Assembly: GCA_030762895.1 (NCBI GenBank) | Contig: CM061064.1 | Coordinates: 237,242,586 to 237,306,585, forward strand | From: Sophora flavescens | Lineage: Eukaryota; Streptophyta; Magnoliopsida; Fabales; Fabaceae | Direction: 5' to 3' | DNA length: 64,000 nucleotides | Shown here: positions 1 through 10,974 of the stretch, piece by piece | Layout: every line of letters starts with the position of its first letter | Numbering within the stretch: the stretch's first letter is position 1 | Notes under the pieces: model-generated | Seen by the model: only the letters and a program-made list of their open reading frames with translations | Databases searched by the model: none | Told to the model about the DNA's origin: nothing | Made by a program: the position numbers and the translations under genes

Positions 1-481
1 CAGAGAGCTTAGGAACTCCAAAGTAGGGCCAGCAAATGCGGGGTATCTAGTGCGAGCAAACTCGCTCCACCCCTATATTTTCTAACATCCAATTGATGTC
101 AACAGTCAAGCCTAGGGTGTCTATACATGCATCATCAAGATATTTCGTTTGGACTATCTTCCTATTTTTCAAAGCATTGAATCTATCTTGTTGAGCATTA
201 TCCTTAAAAACAATCCCATACCCATGTTCATCAGTCTCAGAGTTAGAGGAGTCAGAGTCAGAGTAGTTACCTGGGTTCCTGCTGCCTCTGGTGTGAGTAC
301 GTGAGGCTTCGGTTGCCCTTTGACGTTTGCTTGCTATGATCCCAGAGCACCAAAATCCACAATCCCCTTCACTGTTTCTGAAATTCGGTTTGGTTAGGGT
401 TTCAAAATTGGGAATTTTTGTGTTTGCCCAAAATTGAAGGATTTGCCTTGTGGGTCTTGTTGGGTTAGGTCTAGGGAGCAA
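1..481 (-). pseudogene. Element A third ORF (N-terminal part), plant-transposon-protein-like, frameshifted and cut by window edge
   Basis: This is the ORF located 3' of pol in Athila-type elements, often called env-like although no envelope function is visible here. The start at 481 gives a basic, Ser/Asp-rich N-terminus followed at about residues 90-135 by a segment (VFKDNAQQDRFNALKNRKI) that resembles the 'putative plant transposon protein' family. The frame stops at 47-49. Shifting one base at the run of four G (about positions 73-79) continues the expected W-x-E-F and LEFLSSL-like pattern to the window edge, so there is a one-base indel. No signal peptide or membrane span is seen. Role of this family is unknown. 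The homologous ORF of element C is at 13158-14383. Family assignment is by recollection of the pattern, not a search. Confidence 0.6.
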
Positions 482-768
482 GGGAGTAGGGTTGGTTGGG
501 TGTGGGTGTAATGGGGAGGTGATTTTTCGAGCTTCTTGGTGAATGGTTATGGTGGAGGGTGTGAGAGGAAGAAGAAGAAGAAGAAGGAGATTAGGATGAT
601 GGGTTTGGGTTAATGGGGAAGGTGTGTGATGAGTGATATGAGGGAAAAGAGGAGTTGGGAGGAAGGGGAGAGAGTTTGGTGGCTATGGAGGTGGAGAAGA
701 TGAAGAGAGTGAGTTTTGTGGCAGAGGAGAGGATGTGATTTAGGTTTTAAAATCAGAGCAAACACGCG

Positions 769-1130
769 TCACGGTCGTGACCCACATCACGGGCAGGTCG
801 TGACGCGTTCTGTGTCACACAATTTAATCTTTCATGGGAGTGATGAGTATCACGGCTTGCCCATGATGGAATCTGTGTTGTGTTAGCTGGCCTGTCAAGG
901 CTGTGACCACTATCACGGCCTAGCCGTGATCCTTTCTGACCCTTCTTGGTCTTCACATCACGGCCGTGATGGGTATCACGGCCAGGCCGTGATGGACTCT
1001 GATCTTCTGGGGCCTACTTGTCACGCCCGTGATGTCCATCACGGCTGGGCCGTGATGGGTTCTGAGTTTTAGCTGTTGGTTCATCACGGCCGTGACCACC
1101 ATCACGGCCTGGGCGTGATCGTTGCTGACT
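769..1130. repeat. Element A internal palindrome array: six TCACGGCCGTGA units at exact 63-bp spacing
   Basis: Units start at 769, 832, 895, 958, 1021 and 1084, every step being 63 bp. Each has a 12-nt palindromic box (TCACGGCCGTGA and variants), a 5-nt spacer, a 17-nt interrupted palindrome (ATCACGGCC then GGCCGTGAT) and usually TTCTGA. The remaining roughly 19 nt of each period is unconserved. The array lies between the integrase end (1333) and the start of the third ORF (481, minus strand), so it is upstream of that ORF. It is much richer in G and C than its surroundings. Confidence 0.9.
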
Positions 1131-1332
1131 TTTCTTTTTCATCCCCTCTTCACTCTCCCTCACTTCCTGACATGAAAACACTTGACAAATCCATTAATTG
1201 ATGATCTTTCTTTTCTAATTCTCCTCAATTATAAAAAAAACAAAATTCAAAAACAAACTAAGAAGAGAAAGAAAACTTGGGTTGCCTCCCAAGAAGCGCT
1301 TATTTACGGTCTTAAGTTTGACCATAGTCCTT

Positions 1333-2331
1333 TCAGTCCTTCGTTGTTGGATCGAGGAGGGAAATCACAACCTCCTGTTCAAGTGGATGTTCTCCAAGGT
1401 AGTGTTTTAGTCTCTGTCCATTGACCTTGAATGATCCACGTTCCTGGTTCCAAACCTCGACGGCACCATACGAAAATACTTTCATTACTTTAAACGGTCC
1501 AGACCATCTAGACTTAAGCTTTCCTAGGAATAGCCGCAACCTCGAGTTGTAGAGTAGCACTAGTTCTCCTTCATGGAATTCTCTACGAAGGATATGCTTA
1601 TCATGCCACTTCTTTGTTCTCTCCTTGTAAGATTGTGCGGACTCATAGGCATCCAATCTTAGCTCATCAAGTTCCTGAAGTTGGAGTATTCTCTTTTCCC
1701 CAGTGGCTTTTATATCAAAGTTTAGCATCTTAATAGCCCACAAAGCCTTATGCTCAAGCTCGACTGGTAAGTGACATGGCTTACCGTAAATAAGTCTAAA
1801 GGGTGTCATCCCGATAGGAGTCTTGTAAGCTGTACGGTAGGCCCAAAGAGCATCATCAAGCTTTAAGGACCAATCCTTTCTCGAACCTGAAACAGTCTTT
1901 TCCAGAATGCTCTTTATCTCACGGTTGGAAACCTCGACTTGCCCACTTGTCTGAGGGTGGTAAGGTGTACCGACCCTATGAGTGACTCCATATTTGAGTA
2001 GGAGTTTCTCAAATTGTTTTTCAATGAAGTACGATCCTCCATCACTAATGACTGCCCTTGGAATTCCAAACCTTGGAAAAATCACCTTCTTGAATAGTTT
2101 GATTACGATTTTTGCATCACTTGTTGGGGAAGGAATGGCTTCCACCCATTTAGAGACGTAATCAATGGCTACAAGAATGAACTTATTATTGCAAGAGGAA
2201 GGAAAGGGTCCCATGTAGTCAATTCCCCAAACATAAAATATCTCCACTTCTAGCATAGTGTTGAGTGGCATTTCATACTTCTTAGAGATGTTCCCCGTTC
2301 TTTGACATGGATCACAAGCAAGCACGAACAT
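1333..2331 (-). pseudogene. Element A integrase (core and C-terminal part of the polyprotein)
   Basis: Inserts retroelement cDNA into the host genome. The open stretch starts with the second half of the HHCC zinc finger (CDPC at residues 6-9) whose two histidines are in the preceding segment 2332-3552. The DDE core is visible: D38 in GIDYMGPF, D97 in ISDGGSYF and E133 in QVEVSNREIK, with the usual YHPQTSGQ motif before the Glu. The C-terminal part (WSGPFKV and following) matches the Ty3/gypsy integrase tail, and the frame ends at 1333. The frame is continuous with 2332-3552 and separated from it only by a TGA, consistent with a C-to-T change. Core residues are intact. Confidence 0.9.
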
Positions 2332-3552
2332 TCAGGCATCTCTGAAAATATGAGGCCAATAGAAACCATCTTGAAGCACCTTTGCTGCTGTCTTCGAGGC
2401 ACTAGCGTGTCCTCCGTAAGATGAGGAATGGCAACAACTCAAGATACTTGGAACCTCGGCTTCTGAAATACACCTTCTGTAAATGCTATCCGCACACTTG
2501 TAGAAAATGTAAGGCTCATCCCACACGTAGTTCTTGAGATCGGAGAAGAACTTCTTCTTTTGTTGATAATTAAACTCCGGTGGTAGAATCCCACATACAA
2601 AATAATTCACAAAGTCCGCATACCATGGAGCATTCTCTCCCAAGATGGCGAACAGCTGCTCATCGGGGAAAGAATCATCTATCGGCAAGTTATCCTTCTT
2701 ATGTTCCAATGGTTCAAGTCTGGATAAGTGGTCCGTAACTAAGTTCTCCGTCCCTTTCCGGTACCGAATCTCCAAATCAAATTCTTGCAGAAGGAGAATC
2801 CATCGGATGAGTCTTGGCTTGGCTTCCTTCTTAGTCATGAGGTGCTTTAGTGCGGAGTGGTCCGTGTACACTATGACTTTAGACCCCACAAGGTATGATC
2901 TGAATTTCTCAAAAGCAAAGACAACCGCAAGCAACTCTTTCTCAGTTGTGGCATAGTTTGCTTGAGCTCCATCTAGAGTTTTGCTTGCATAGTATATTGC
3001 ATGGACCTTCTTGTCTATCCTCTGTCCCAACACTGCTCCCACGGCGTAGTCACTAGCATCACATATTACTTCAAATGGCTTATTCCAATCTGGTGTTTTC
3101 AAAATGGGAGCGGTGGTCAAAGCTTCCTTCAACCTATAAAATTCACTCAAACATTCCTCATTAAAATCAAATGGAACATCTTTCATTAACAGGTTAGATA
3201 AAGGTTTAGAAATTTTTGAAAAGTCTTTGATGAAACACCGGTAAAACCCGGCGTGTCCCAGGAAACTTCTAACTCCTTTCACATTTATCGGTGGGGGCAA
3301 ATTTTCAATAACATCTATTTTGGCCCTATCCACCTCAATACCTCTACCAGAAATCAAGTGCCCAAGCACTATACCTTCTTTTACCATAAAATGGCATTTC
3401 TCCCAATTCAATACCAAATTGGTTTCTTCACATAGCTGCAAAATCTTAGACAAATTTTTTAAACAATCATCAAAGGTAGTTCCATATACAGAAAAATCAT
3501 CCATAAAAACCTCCATGATGTTTTCAATAAATTCAGAAAAAATTGCAGTCAT
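2332..3552 (-). pseudogene. Element A reverse transcriptase (palm end), RNase H and integrase zinc finger start
   Basis: Continuation of pol. The RT catalytic motif FMDD is at residues 16-19, followed by the thumb and connection (HLISGRGIEVD, FLGHAGFYRRF-like). RNase H follows with catalytic D165 (CDASDYAVGAVL), E206 (TTEKELLA) and D231 (YTDHSAL). Near the end, CHSSSYGGH carries the two His of the integrase zinc finger. The upstream junction with 3549-5621 is a frame change in the conserved region just after NAPATFQ, explained by loss of one base. The downstream junction is an in-frame TGA. Product would prime and copy the element RNA in the virus-like particle and degrade the RNA strand. Confidence 0.92.
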
Positions 3553-5621
3553 GCACTTTGAAAAGTAGCTGGTGCATTACATAGACCAAAAGGCATTCTT
3601 CTATAGGCAAAAGTGCCATAGGGACAAGTAAACGTGGTCTTTTCTTGATCAATAGGATGCGTGGGAATTTGATGAAAACCGGAATATCCATCCAAGTAAC
3701 AAAAGTATGAATGCCTAGCTAACCTTTCAAGCATTCGATCAATAAATGGGAGAGGGAAGTGATCTTTCCTTGTTGCCTTATTTAGCTTCCTATAATCGAT
3801 GCACATTCTCCAACCGGTTACTGTCCTAGTAGGGATTAGTTCATTATTTTCATTTTGAATAACAGTCATCCCCCCTTTCTTAGGAACCACATGCACCAGA
3901 CTAACCCATTCACTATCGGAGGATGGATAAATAACCCCTGCATCTAACAGCTTAAGCACTTCTTTCTTAACCACCTCTTTCATATTAGGGTTCAACCTAC
4001 GTTGATGCTCAATGGATGGTTTATGCTTATCTTCCATTAAAATGCGATGCATACAAAAACAAGGATTTATGCCTTTAATATCATCAATTGTGTATCCTAT
4101 CACTTTTCTATGCATTCTAAGCTCCCTAAGCAATTTCTTAGTTTCCAACTCATTCAAGCTAGCATTCACAATTACCGGATAGGAAGAGTTAGGACCAAGA
4201 AATTCATACCTCAAAGTAGAGGGAAAAGGTTTTAGTTCTACCTTAGGGGCCTCTTCATCTTTTAGATCCTTACTCTTTGGTGTCAACTCAAGTTTCTCTT
4301 TCTTTGTTTTGTTGGGAGGAATATCTGGACTAGCTTCCAGAAAGCGGGCATAATTCCTTACTTCTCCTCCATGAGTGTTTAAGTCTCCACCAATCAAACA
4401 CATTTCTAACAGGTCATCAACACAAGCTTGTGTGGATTCTTCTTTCACCACTTGGTGCATTAAGTCAATCCTACAGTAAGAATCTTCAAAAGAAGGGTGT
4501 TTAATAGATTTAGCTAAATCAAATTCAACTTTATCATCACCCACAGTTAAAGTCAATTTCCCATTTTTAACATCAATAATGGATCCTGCGGTAGCCAAGA
4601 AAGGCCTACCAAGAATAATGGGGATTTGGGAATCCTCTTCCATTTCATGTACCACAAAATCCGCAGGAATAAAAAATTTACCCACTCTAATAGGAACATC
4701 CTCCAAGATGCCTACTGGGAATTTGACGGACCGATCCGCCAATTGAAGGGAGATTGTTGTGGGTTTTAGTTCACCCATCTCCAACTTCTTGCAAACAGAG
4801 AGGGGCATAAGACTAACACTAGCCCCCAAATCACAAAGAGCTTTATCAAAACTAGTGTTACCAATTAAGCAAGGAATAGAGAAACTACCTGGATCTTTCA
4901 ATTTAGGAGGCAATTTATTTTGAATTAAAGCACCGCACTCCTCAGTTAAAGCCATTGTTTCACAGTCCTCTAGCTTTCTCTTATTTGACAAGATATCCTT
5001 AAGAAATTTAGCATATGTCGGCATTTGTTGTAATGCCTCAGTGAAGGGTACATTAATGTACAATTTCTTAAGGACCTCTAGAAATTTTCCAAATTTCTTA
5101 TCTAACTTGGCCTTAGCCAACCTTTGAGGAAAAGGTATCGGAGGTTGGTAAGGTGGTGGAGGGACATACTTAGACACTTTTTCGCTAGGCTCTTCCTCTC
5201 CTAAGGGTTGTGTCTCAGCAGGTTCCTCCTCCTCAGCTACACTCTTGTTATCACTCTCCCCTTTAGCCTCAGGATTCTCAAGTTTCTTACCACTCCTTAG
5301 ACTCACAGCTTTACACTGTTCATTATTTGGGTTCACCTCAGGTTGTCCAGGAAACTTGCCCGGTTGCCTCATTGAATTTCCCGCTTGTTGGGAAATTTGA
5401 GTTTCTAACATCTTGTTATGGATGGCTAAATTATCTACCTTAGATGTTAGTTCTTTTATTTCCTCATTAACAGCCCTACCTTGTTGCCTAAATTCTTCAT
5501 TCTGCTTAGTTTGAGTAGCAACAAAGTTTTCCATAAGAGACTCGAGTTTAGATTTTTGTACCTGAGGATACCCCGATGTGGGTTTCCTATTACCTTGTCG
5601 TTCTTGGAATTCATGGTTCAA
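3549..5621 (-). pseudogene. Element A Gag C-terminal region, aspartic protease and RT N-terminal part
   Basis: Same frame as gag (5631-6743), separated by a single TAA and three further codons, so gag and pol were one open frame. An acidic and Pro-rich linker covers about residues 110-165. The retropepsin active site DLGAS is at residues 264-268, followed by ISLQLADRS and the IPIILGRPFLAT flap/core segment typical of Athila/Tat proteases. From about residue 600 the RT fingers appear (WRMCIDYRKLNKAT, HFPLPFIDRML, FCYLDGYSGFHQI, MPFGLCNAPATFQ). The frame ends prematurely just after NAPATFQ because of the one-base deletion. Confidence 0.92.
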
Positions 5622-5630
5622 AGTGTTGTT

Positions 5631-6743
5631 TTAGTTTCCGTAGGAAAGGTAAGGATTATTCTTCCTCTGGTTGTAGGGATTCGGGGGAGCATAATTTGGT
5701 AGCTTCGGGTTCGTGTCATAGAAATTGTGACAAGAGTTCACTTGTTCCCCCAAAGCACCGGACTCAGAAGCGATACCATGTGGGCACTCCATTATGTCGT
5801 GTCCCTGCATTCCACAAATATCACAAACAACATTAGTAGCACCGATTGAACTCACATGTGCCTTTTCAAGCTTATCAAAGCGTTTATTTAGTGAGTCGAA
5901 TTTAGACATAATCAGATCGATACTATTCATTTCAAACTTACCCCCCGAAAGCTTTTTCGAGTTATTACCTCTTTCCGAACCCCATTGGTGGTAGTTGGTG
6001 GCCACATTTTCAATGACGTTGAATGCCTCAGTCAGAGGTCTATTCATAAAAGCTCCAGCAGCTGCGGAGTCGAGTGACACCTTTGATGAATAATCCAATC
6101 CGTTGTAGAAGGTATGCACTAACAACCACCTCTCGAGTCCATGACGTGGGAAAGACTCTAGCAATCCCTTGTAGCGATCCCAAGCTTCGGATAAGAATTC
6201 TCCGTCCTTTTGGAAGAAGCCGATGATCTGAGTCCGTAGGTAAGCAATCTTGGATGGATGGAAGAATTTCTCCAAGAATGCTTGCTCTAGTTGGTCCCAA
6301 GTTGACAACGTATTAGCGGGCACTTGCTTCAACCAAGCTTTCACCTTTCTATTTAGAGAGGAGGGGAATAACCTCAAGCGTATAGCATCGATCGGGGCAC
6401 CTTGAATCCTGATTGCATCGGTGAATTCCAAGAATGTTTCCACATGATCATTCGGGTCCTGCGAGGGTAATCCTCCAAACTGATGTTGCCTAATCACACT
6501 AATCAACTGAGGCGGTATAGTGTAGTTCTCTGCCTCAATTTCTGGCCTAGCGATCCCAGTTCGCAAACCCCTAGAATTTGGGGCTGCGTAGTCCTTCAGT
6601 GGTTTGGTATCCGGTAGATTCGCCATGAGTGGAATGAGAATCAACCTCTCTCTCTCTCTTTGTAGTCTCCTACGTCTATGAAAGGTCCTTTCGATCTCAG
6701 GGTCGACTTCAAATAGGTTTCCAAGACTTAGGGATCTTTGCAT
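5631..6743 (-). CDS. Element A Gag (capsid and one zinc knuckle)
   Basis: Capsid-nucleocapsid protein that would package the element RNA. The start at 6743 gives a basic leader; an alternative Met at residue 40 begins the MANLPDTKPLKDY segment more usual for Athila Gag. Residues about 75-260 are the retrotransposon gag fold (FGGLPSQDPNDHVETFLEF, IRLRLFPSSL, AWLKQVP, FYNGLDYSSK). A CCHC knuckle (C-x2-C-x4-H-x4-C) is at residues 307-320. The frame ends at a TAA at 5631-5633 that is followed in the same frame by the rest of the polyprotein, so the stop is more likely a nonsense mutation than a normal terminus. Leader region 6744-6868 is non-coding. Confidence 0.88.
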   Translation of the reverse strand: MQRSLSLGNLFEVDPEIERTFHRRRRLQRERERLILIPLMANLPDTKPLKDYAAPNSRGLRTGIARPEIEAENYTIPPQLISVIRQHQFGGLPSQDPNDHVETFLEFTDAIRIQGAPIDAIRLRLFPSSLNRKVKAWLKQVPANTLSTWDQLEQAFLEKFFHPSKIAYLRTQIIGFFQKDGEFLSEAWDRYKGLLESFPRHGLERWLLVHTFYNGLDYSSKVSLDSAAAGAFMNRPLTEAFNVIENVATNYHQWGSERGNNSKKLSGGKFEMNSIDLIMSKFDSLNKRFDKLEKAHVSSIGATNVVCDICGMQGHDIMECPHGIASESGALGEQVNSCHNFYDTNPKLPNYAPPNPYNQRKNNPYLSYGN

Positions 6744-6868
6744 AAAAGAGAAAAAATACTTCTGGTAGAGAGATGGATATTCTAAAAAAAAGGAAAAGAA
6801 ATTAATAATAAAATAAAAATGTCTAGAAAAATCAATTAAAAATTAAATTGAAATTCAAGAAAACACAG

Positions 6869-6886
6869 TCCCCGGCAACGACGCCA
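6869..6886 (-). other. Element A primer-binding site (tRNA-Asp type)
   Basis: On the minus strand this reads TGGCGTCGTTGCCGGGGA, 17 of 18 matching the complement of the plant tRNA-Asp(GTC) 3' end as I recall it. It lies 6 bp inside the 5' LTR, as expected for a PBS. Confidence 0.85.
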
Positions 6887-7743
6887 AAAACTTGATGTGT
6901 GGACTCCGGCAAGTGTACCAGATTCGTTGTCAAGTAATAAAAAAAGAGATCGAACCACAGAGACCGTGATCTTAAATGACAATTAGTTATAAAATTGATT
7001 CCACTGAACTGAAATAAGGTTTGGTTTTTGAAATCGGAATCAAGTAACAATCAAATTTAAAATTGCAGTTAAACAAAACAGGAAAACAATTCAAAATAGG
7101 GTTTTTCAAATTCAAAAAGGATTCCCAGGAATTGGGATACCACAAAACTGTTTATGTTACTGAATCGACTACTCGCCTTGTTAATTACCAAAATTTTCTT
7201 TGAAGGCGAATTTATCCTAAATTAGTTCATGCTCCCTCTCGGGTTACAAAAACCGTGCCCAATTAAATCAATCCCTACTCTCGTGGCAATTGAATTTAGA
7301 TTGGACCCTTTGAGTTTTGTGACAATTCATGAATCCTCGAAGGATCGCTTCTAACTCTCGTGATTTAAGTCCTAAGTTTGATTCCGATAGATCCGATACC
7401 TAAGTTCACTGCTAGGTTCGTCCTTGGTGTATCTACGACACGCAAATAAGTGGCAACCAAATTTATGAATAATTAAAATGATAGGGATCAAATCGAAAAC
7501 AAAATCGGAATTAACAAGAAATCGAAAATCAATTCATCACCATAAACAAGTCTTGGGCATAGCCCCAATTCCTAGAAACAAGACTACTACTTAAGCAATG
7601 CCATGATTGTAGCAAGCTTGATTGAAAATAACATAAAGAGAAGAAAAAAAACCTAAGAGAAGAGAAGAATAAGAAGAAGAGAATTCCTGAATTTTTCTAA
7701 GGTAAGCAGCCCCAAAAAGTGCCCAGATTCGAGCCCCTAGGTC

Positions 7744-7753
7744 CTATTTATAA
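7744..7753 (-). promoter_or_regulatory. TATA box of element A LTR
   Basis: Minus-strand TTATAAATAG lies about 75 bp downstream of the last palindromic unit of the LTR array. This sets the array in U3 immediately upstream of the core promoter. Confidence 0.6.
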
Positions 7754-7827
7754 GGTTGGGCAATTTGAATCCTAAGCCAATACAAAAACCAGATCAAGTC
7801 AGTTGTTGAAGATCCATAGATTACGCG

Positions 7828-8088
7828 TCAAGGCCGTGATGGCCATCACGGCCTAGCCGTGACAGCTTCTGCCTTGAACGTTGCTTCACTGAGTGGTTTG
7901 TCACGGCCGTGACCACCATCACGGCCTGGCCGTGACAGATTCTGCCTTGAAGGGGTCTGGCTCAGTTGACATGTCACGACCGTGATGGGCATCACGGCCT
8001 GGCCGTGACAGATTCTGACATTTCCATTCTTCCTTTTCAACTTCACTTGATCATGGCCGTGATGGGCATCACGACTAGGCCGTGATCA
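7828..8088. repeat. Element A LTR palindrome array, four units
   Basis: Units start at 7828, 7901, 7973 and 8051 (steps 73, 72 and 78 bp). Each is TCACGGCCGTGA, a short spacer, then ATCACGGCC and GGCCGTGA with one or two bases between, followed by an AGATTCTG-like tail in three of four. Filler between units is unrelated. Confidence 0.88.
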
Positions 8089-8312
8089 GCTCTGTTTGCC
8101 TCATTTTCTTGCCTTCCAAGCTCCATCTTCATGCCAGCTTCAACACAACTGATCCTGAGCAATTTAGTCTTTGATTCCTGCACACAAGCACCATAAAACC
8201 ACCTTACTCGTTCCAAGGTAAAAACTAACAAATAATCAAATAAAATAAGCCTAAACTATATGAGAATGCATGCAAAATGTCATAGAATTATGAGGTGAAA
8301 TCGCACTCATCA

Positions 8313-10107
8313 TTATTCCAGTAGAAGGCAGCTCTGGAGTGAATTAGAAAGTTTGCAGCAGTCTCATGTAGGAGCATGGTGCTGTATTGGCGATTTTAAT
8401 GCTATTTTGGGATCTCATGAGCATAGAGGCAGAGGGGTCCCCAATAAACTCTCCTGCAATGATTTTAAAAGGTGGTCTGATAACTGTAATTTAATCCACC
8501 TGCAAACCAAAGGTGCCCTTTTCACTTGGGGTAATGGCAGGCGAGGTGCTGCTAGGTCTGAGAGAAGGCTTGACAGAGTCTGCTGTAACGATGCCTGGCT
8601 GTCATCTTGGACAAATCTTACCTGCTGCACTTTAGCCAGGAATCACTCAGACCATTGTCCTGTTATGCTATCTCTTGATAAGCATGATGGCCCTCATGCC
8701 TCCTCTTTTAAATTTATGAAGGTATGGTCCGAACACAAATATTGTTTTGATGTCATTTCTAATACTTGGAAAATCTGTATTCATGTCTGTCCTATGCACA
8801 TTCTAAGTCAGAAATTAAAGCATCTGAAGGGTATCTTGAAATGTTGGAATAAAGAACACTTTGGGAATGTCAATGATAAAGTTAAACTGACAGAAGAAGC
8901 TTTAGCTGTTATACAGAACCAGATTGCTATCTCAGGTTACTCTGATGAGTTATCTGCTAAGGAGCAGTATGCTCAATGCGACCTGAATCAGGCCTTGCAT
9001 CTTCAGGATCTGTTTTGGCAGGAGAAGGCTCGGGTTAACTGGCATACTGTGGGGGACAGAAACACATCTTATTTCCATAAAGTAACTAAGATAAGACATT
9101 CATCAAAAAGAATGTCCATGCTGAGAAAGGATGGTGATATCTTGGACAAGTCTCCTGACATAGAAGCTCATGTACTAGACTTCTACTCAAACCTCTTTGC
9201 TTCTGAGAATTCCTGTCATGATAATGGCCTAATCGAGCAGGTCATCCCTCATTATGTTGGTAGAGAAGATAACATGATGTTAACTAATATTTCTTCCATT
9301 GAGGAGATAAGGAATGCAGTGAATGCCAATGGTGCTCCTGGTCCAGATGGCTTCAATGGTCTTTTCTACCAAACCAACTGGGAGATTGTTGGTCATGATG
9401 TGTGCAATGATGTCTTACAGTTTTTTCAGCAGGTATGGCTTCTACCTAACTTCAACTCCAACCTTGTGGTGCTGGTCCCTAAGCATCTGGAAGCTGGCCA
9501 ACGTCAAGTTTAAAATAATCACAAAGATTTTAGCTGACAGATTGGCCAATACTGACCCTAAAATTGTTTCCAAACAGCATAGGGGCTTTGTAAAAGGCAG
9601 GCAAATTTCAGACTGCATAGGTGTTGCCTCTGAAGAAATTTACCTGTTGGACAAGAGATCTTTTGGGGGTAACATTGCTCTCAAGATTGATATCATGAAG
9701 GCTTTCAACACTGTGGACTGGAATTTTCTCCTTAAAGTGTTGCATCACTTTGGTTTCGATTCTACCTTTTTTAATTGGGTGAAAGCAGTGCTTCATTATG
9801 CGAAATTGTCTATTAGTGTCAATGGTAAAACTGTTGGCTTCTTCTCCTGCAAAAGAGGGGTGAGGCAAGGTGATCCTCTTTCCCCTCTTCTATTTTGCAT
9901 TGCTGAGGAGATGCTTAGTAGAGGTATTTCAAAGCTTATCCAAGATAACAAATTGCTTCCTATAGCCGGTCCTAGAGGTTTCAATGTTCCTAGCCATGTT
10001 CTTTATGTTGATGATGTCCTCATCCTTTGCAGAGGCACTAAGAAGAACTTAGATAATTTGATGCCCATGTTTTCTCAGTATGCTCAAGCCTCTGGTCAGG
10101 TTATCAG
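8313..10107 (+). pseudogene. LINE (L1-type) ORF2, endonuclease C-terminal half and reverse transcriptase
   Basis: First half of a LINE split by element C; its upstream part is off the window beyond element A. The frame is open from 8314, so the true start is not here. Endonuclease motifs: CIGDFNAI, the RLDRV segment and RNHSDHCPV (SDH catalytic motif). RT motifs: APGPDGF, FVKGRQISD, IDIMKAFNTVDW (first catalytic Asp), RGVRQGDPLSPLLF and LYVDDVLIL (catalytic DD). Between VLVPK (about 9480) and FKIITKI (about 9512) some residues are missing and the frame changes, so there is a small deletion with frameshift. Ends at 10107 in the TSD of element C; the protein sense continues precisely at 25306. 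Confidence 0.9.
10103..10107. other. Target-site duplication ATCAG, left side of element C
   Basis: ATCAG here is repeated at 25301-25305. Removing element C plus one copy restores an open LINE reading frame across the junction, which confirms the insertion boundaries. Confidence 0.9.
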
Positions 10108-10944
10108 TATTGAGTCACCGGCAAGTGTACCGGGTAGTCGCAAGTAATAAAATAACACGGTAAGAGATTACGGAGGTCGAACACAAGGACTGGGCTACCA
10201 ATTTAACTAATTCGCAGGAAATCCGATACGTTGGTTAAGTAACAGAGAAGTGGTTGAGAGAGAGAGATTAATATCGCAATTCAAGTAACAAATCGATTAA
10301 AGCTAAGGTGATTAAATTCAGAAATTGAAATATCCAAGGTCTCAAATCCACCTACCCAATCATGTATAGTACCCAAGTGATGATGTATTCCTCCCTAAGT
10401 TCAATTATAATGTCAACCGGGACCCCCAATTTCTCCTATATCCACTGTTGTGCTCAATAGGACGTATTCGACGATTGGATTAATTACTTGCTAAGTCTCA
10501 TAATCCTAATCTCGAATTCTATTAATTCTTGTTCCCTATAAGGTTGCACTAACCGCCTACTCACTCTCGTGCAATATTTGATTAGTGATCCCAATTCAAG
10601 TTCTAAAACGCGAATCGCCGTTCGGCCTCAAACACGTTTAACTAGTTAATCACGCAATACATATGATCAACGCAATCAAAACAGAATTGGAAAACATAAA
10701 TTGATACAAGGGAGAAAGACATACATCATATGAACACTACACCGCCATGGGTGGCTTCATTGATCCCTCGGACGAGGGGATTAGTTCCTCATGCCCGTGA
10801 CGACGCACAAACAATCCGACATAATATCCATAATAAAATAAAATAAGAAAAAGGGAGACGCAGCTCCAAAAGAAACAAGGATTCGTAACTAAACTGTTCT
10901 AAGCAAGTGGAAAAACTAGGATCCCCCTTCTGATCTGAAACAAC

Positions 10945-10954
10945 CTTTAAATAA
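10945..10954 (-). promoter_or_regulatory. TATA-like box of element C 3' LTR
   Basis: Minus-strand TTATTTAAAG about 20 bp downstream of the palindrome array of this LTR; weaker than the TATA boxes of A and B. Confidence 0.4.
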
Positions 10955-10974
10955 GGATTCTGATTCTTGCCCGC

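Larger units (their letters stand above)
1..8312 (-). mobile_element. Element A: Athila-like Ty3/gypsy retrotransposon, 5' LTR plus internal region, cut by the left window edge
   Basis: Read on the minus strand the order is 5' LTR (8312-6893), tRNA-Asp-type PBS, gag, protease, RT, RNase H, integrase, a palindrome array, then the start of a third ORF that runs off the window. Gag and protease-RT styles and the ORF downstream of integrase fit the Athila lineage. It is inserted in the LINE whose coding sequence resumes at 8313; the other junction and the 3' LTR lie outside the window, so the TSD cannot be checked. Coding regions carry two nonsense changes and two single-base frameshifts, so the copy is inactive but not old. 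Confidence 0.9.
6893..8312 (-). repeat. Element A 5' LTR
   Basis: About 1420 bp. On the minus strand it begins TGATGAGTGCGATTTCACC at 8312 and ends close to the PBS with a CA at 6893-6894 (the exact end may be 3 bp away). It contains a four-unit TCACGGCCGTGA array (7828-8088) directly upstream of a TATA box. Flanking LINE sequence resumes at 8313 in the correct reading frame. Confidence 0.88.

Noticed and set aside
769..1130. CRISPR-like array (regular palindromic repeats with unique spacers)
   Set aside because: Repeats are imperfect, in a plant retrotransposon, have no cas genes, and recur in LTR promoters; the resemblance to repeat-spacer spacing is superficial.
753..1140. Open minus-strand frame over the 63-bp array encoding a 21-residue RD/GH-rich repeat
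   Set aside because: The frame has a stop in the middle, the homologous arrays elsewhere use 62, 64, 72-74 and 39-40 bp steps that do not keep frame, and there is no link to a gag or pol domain.
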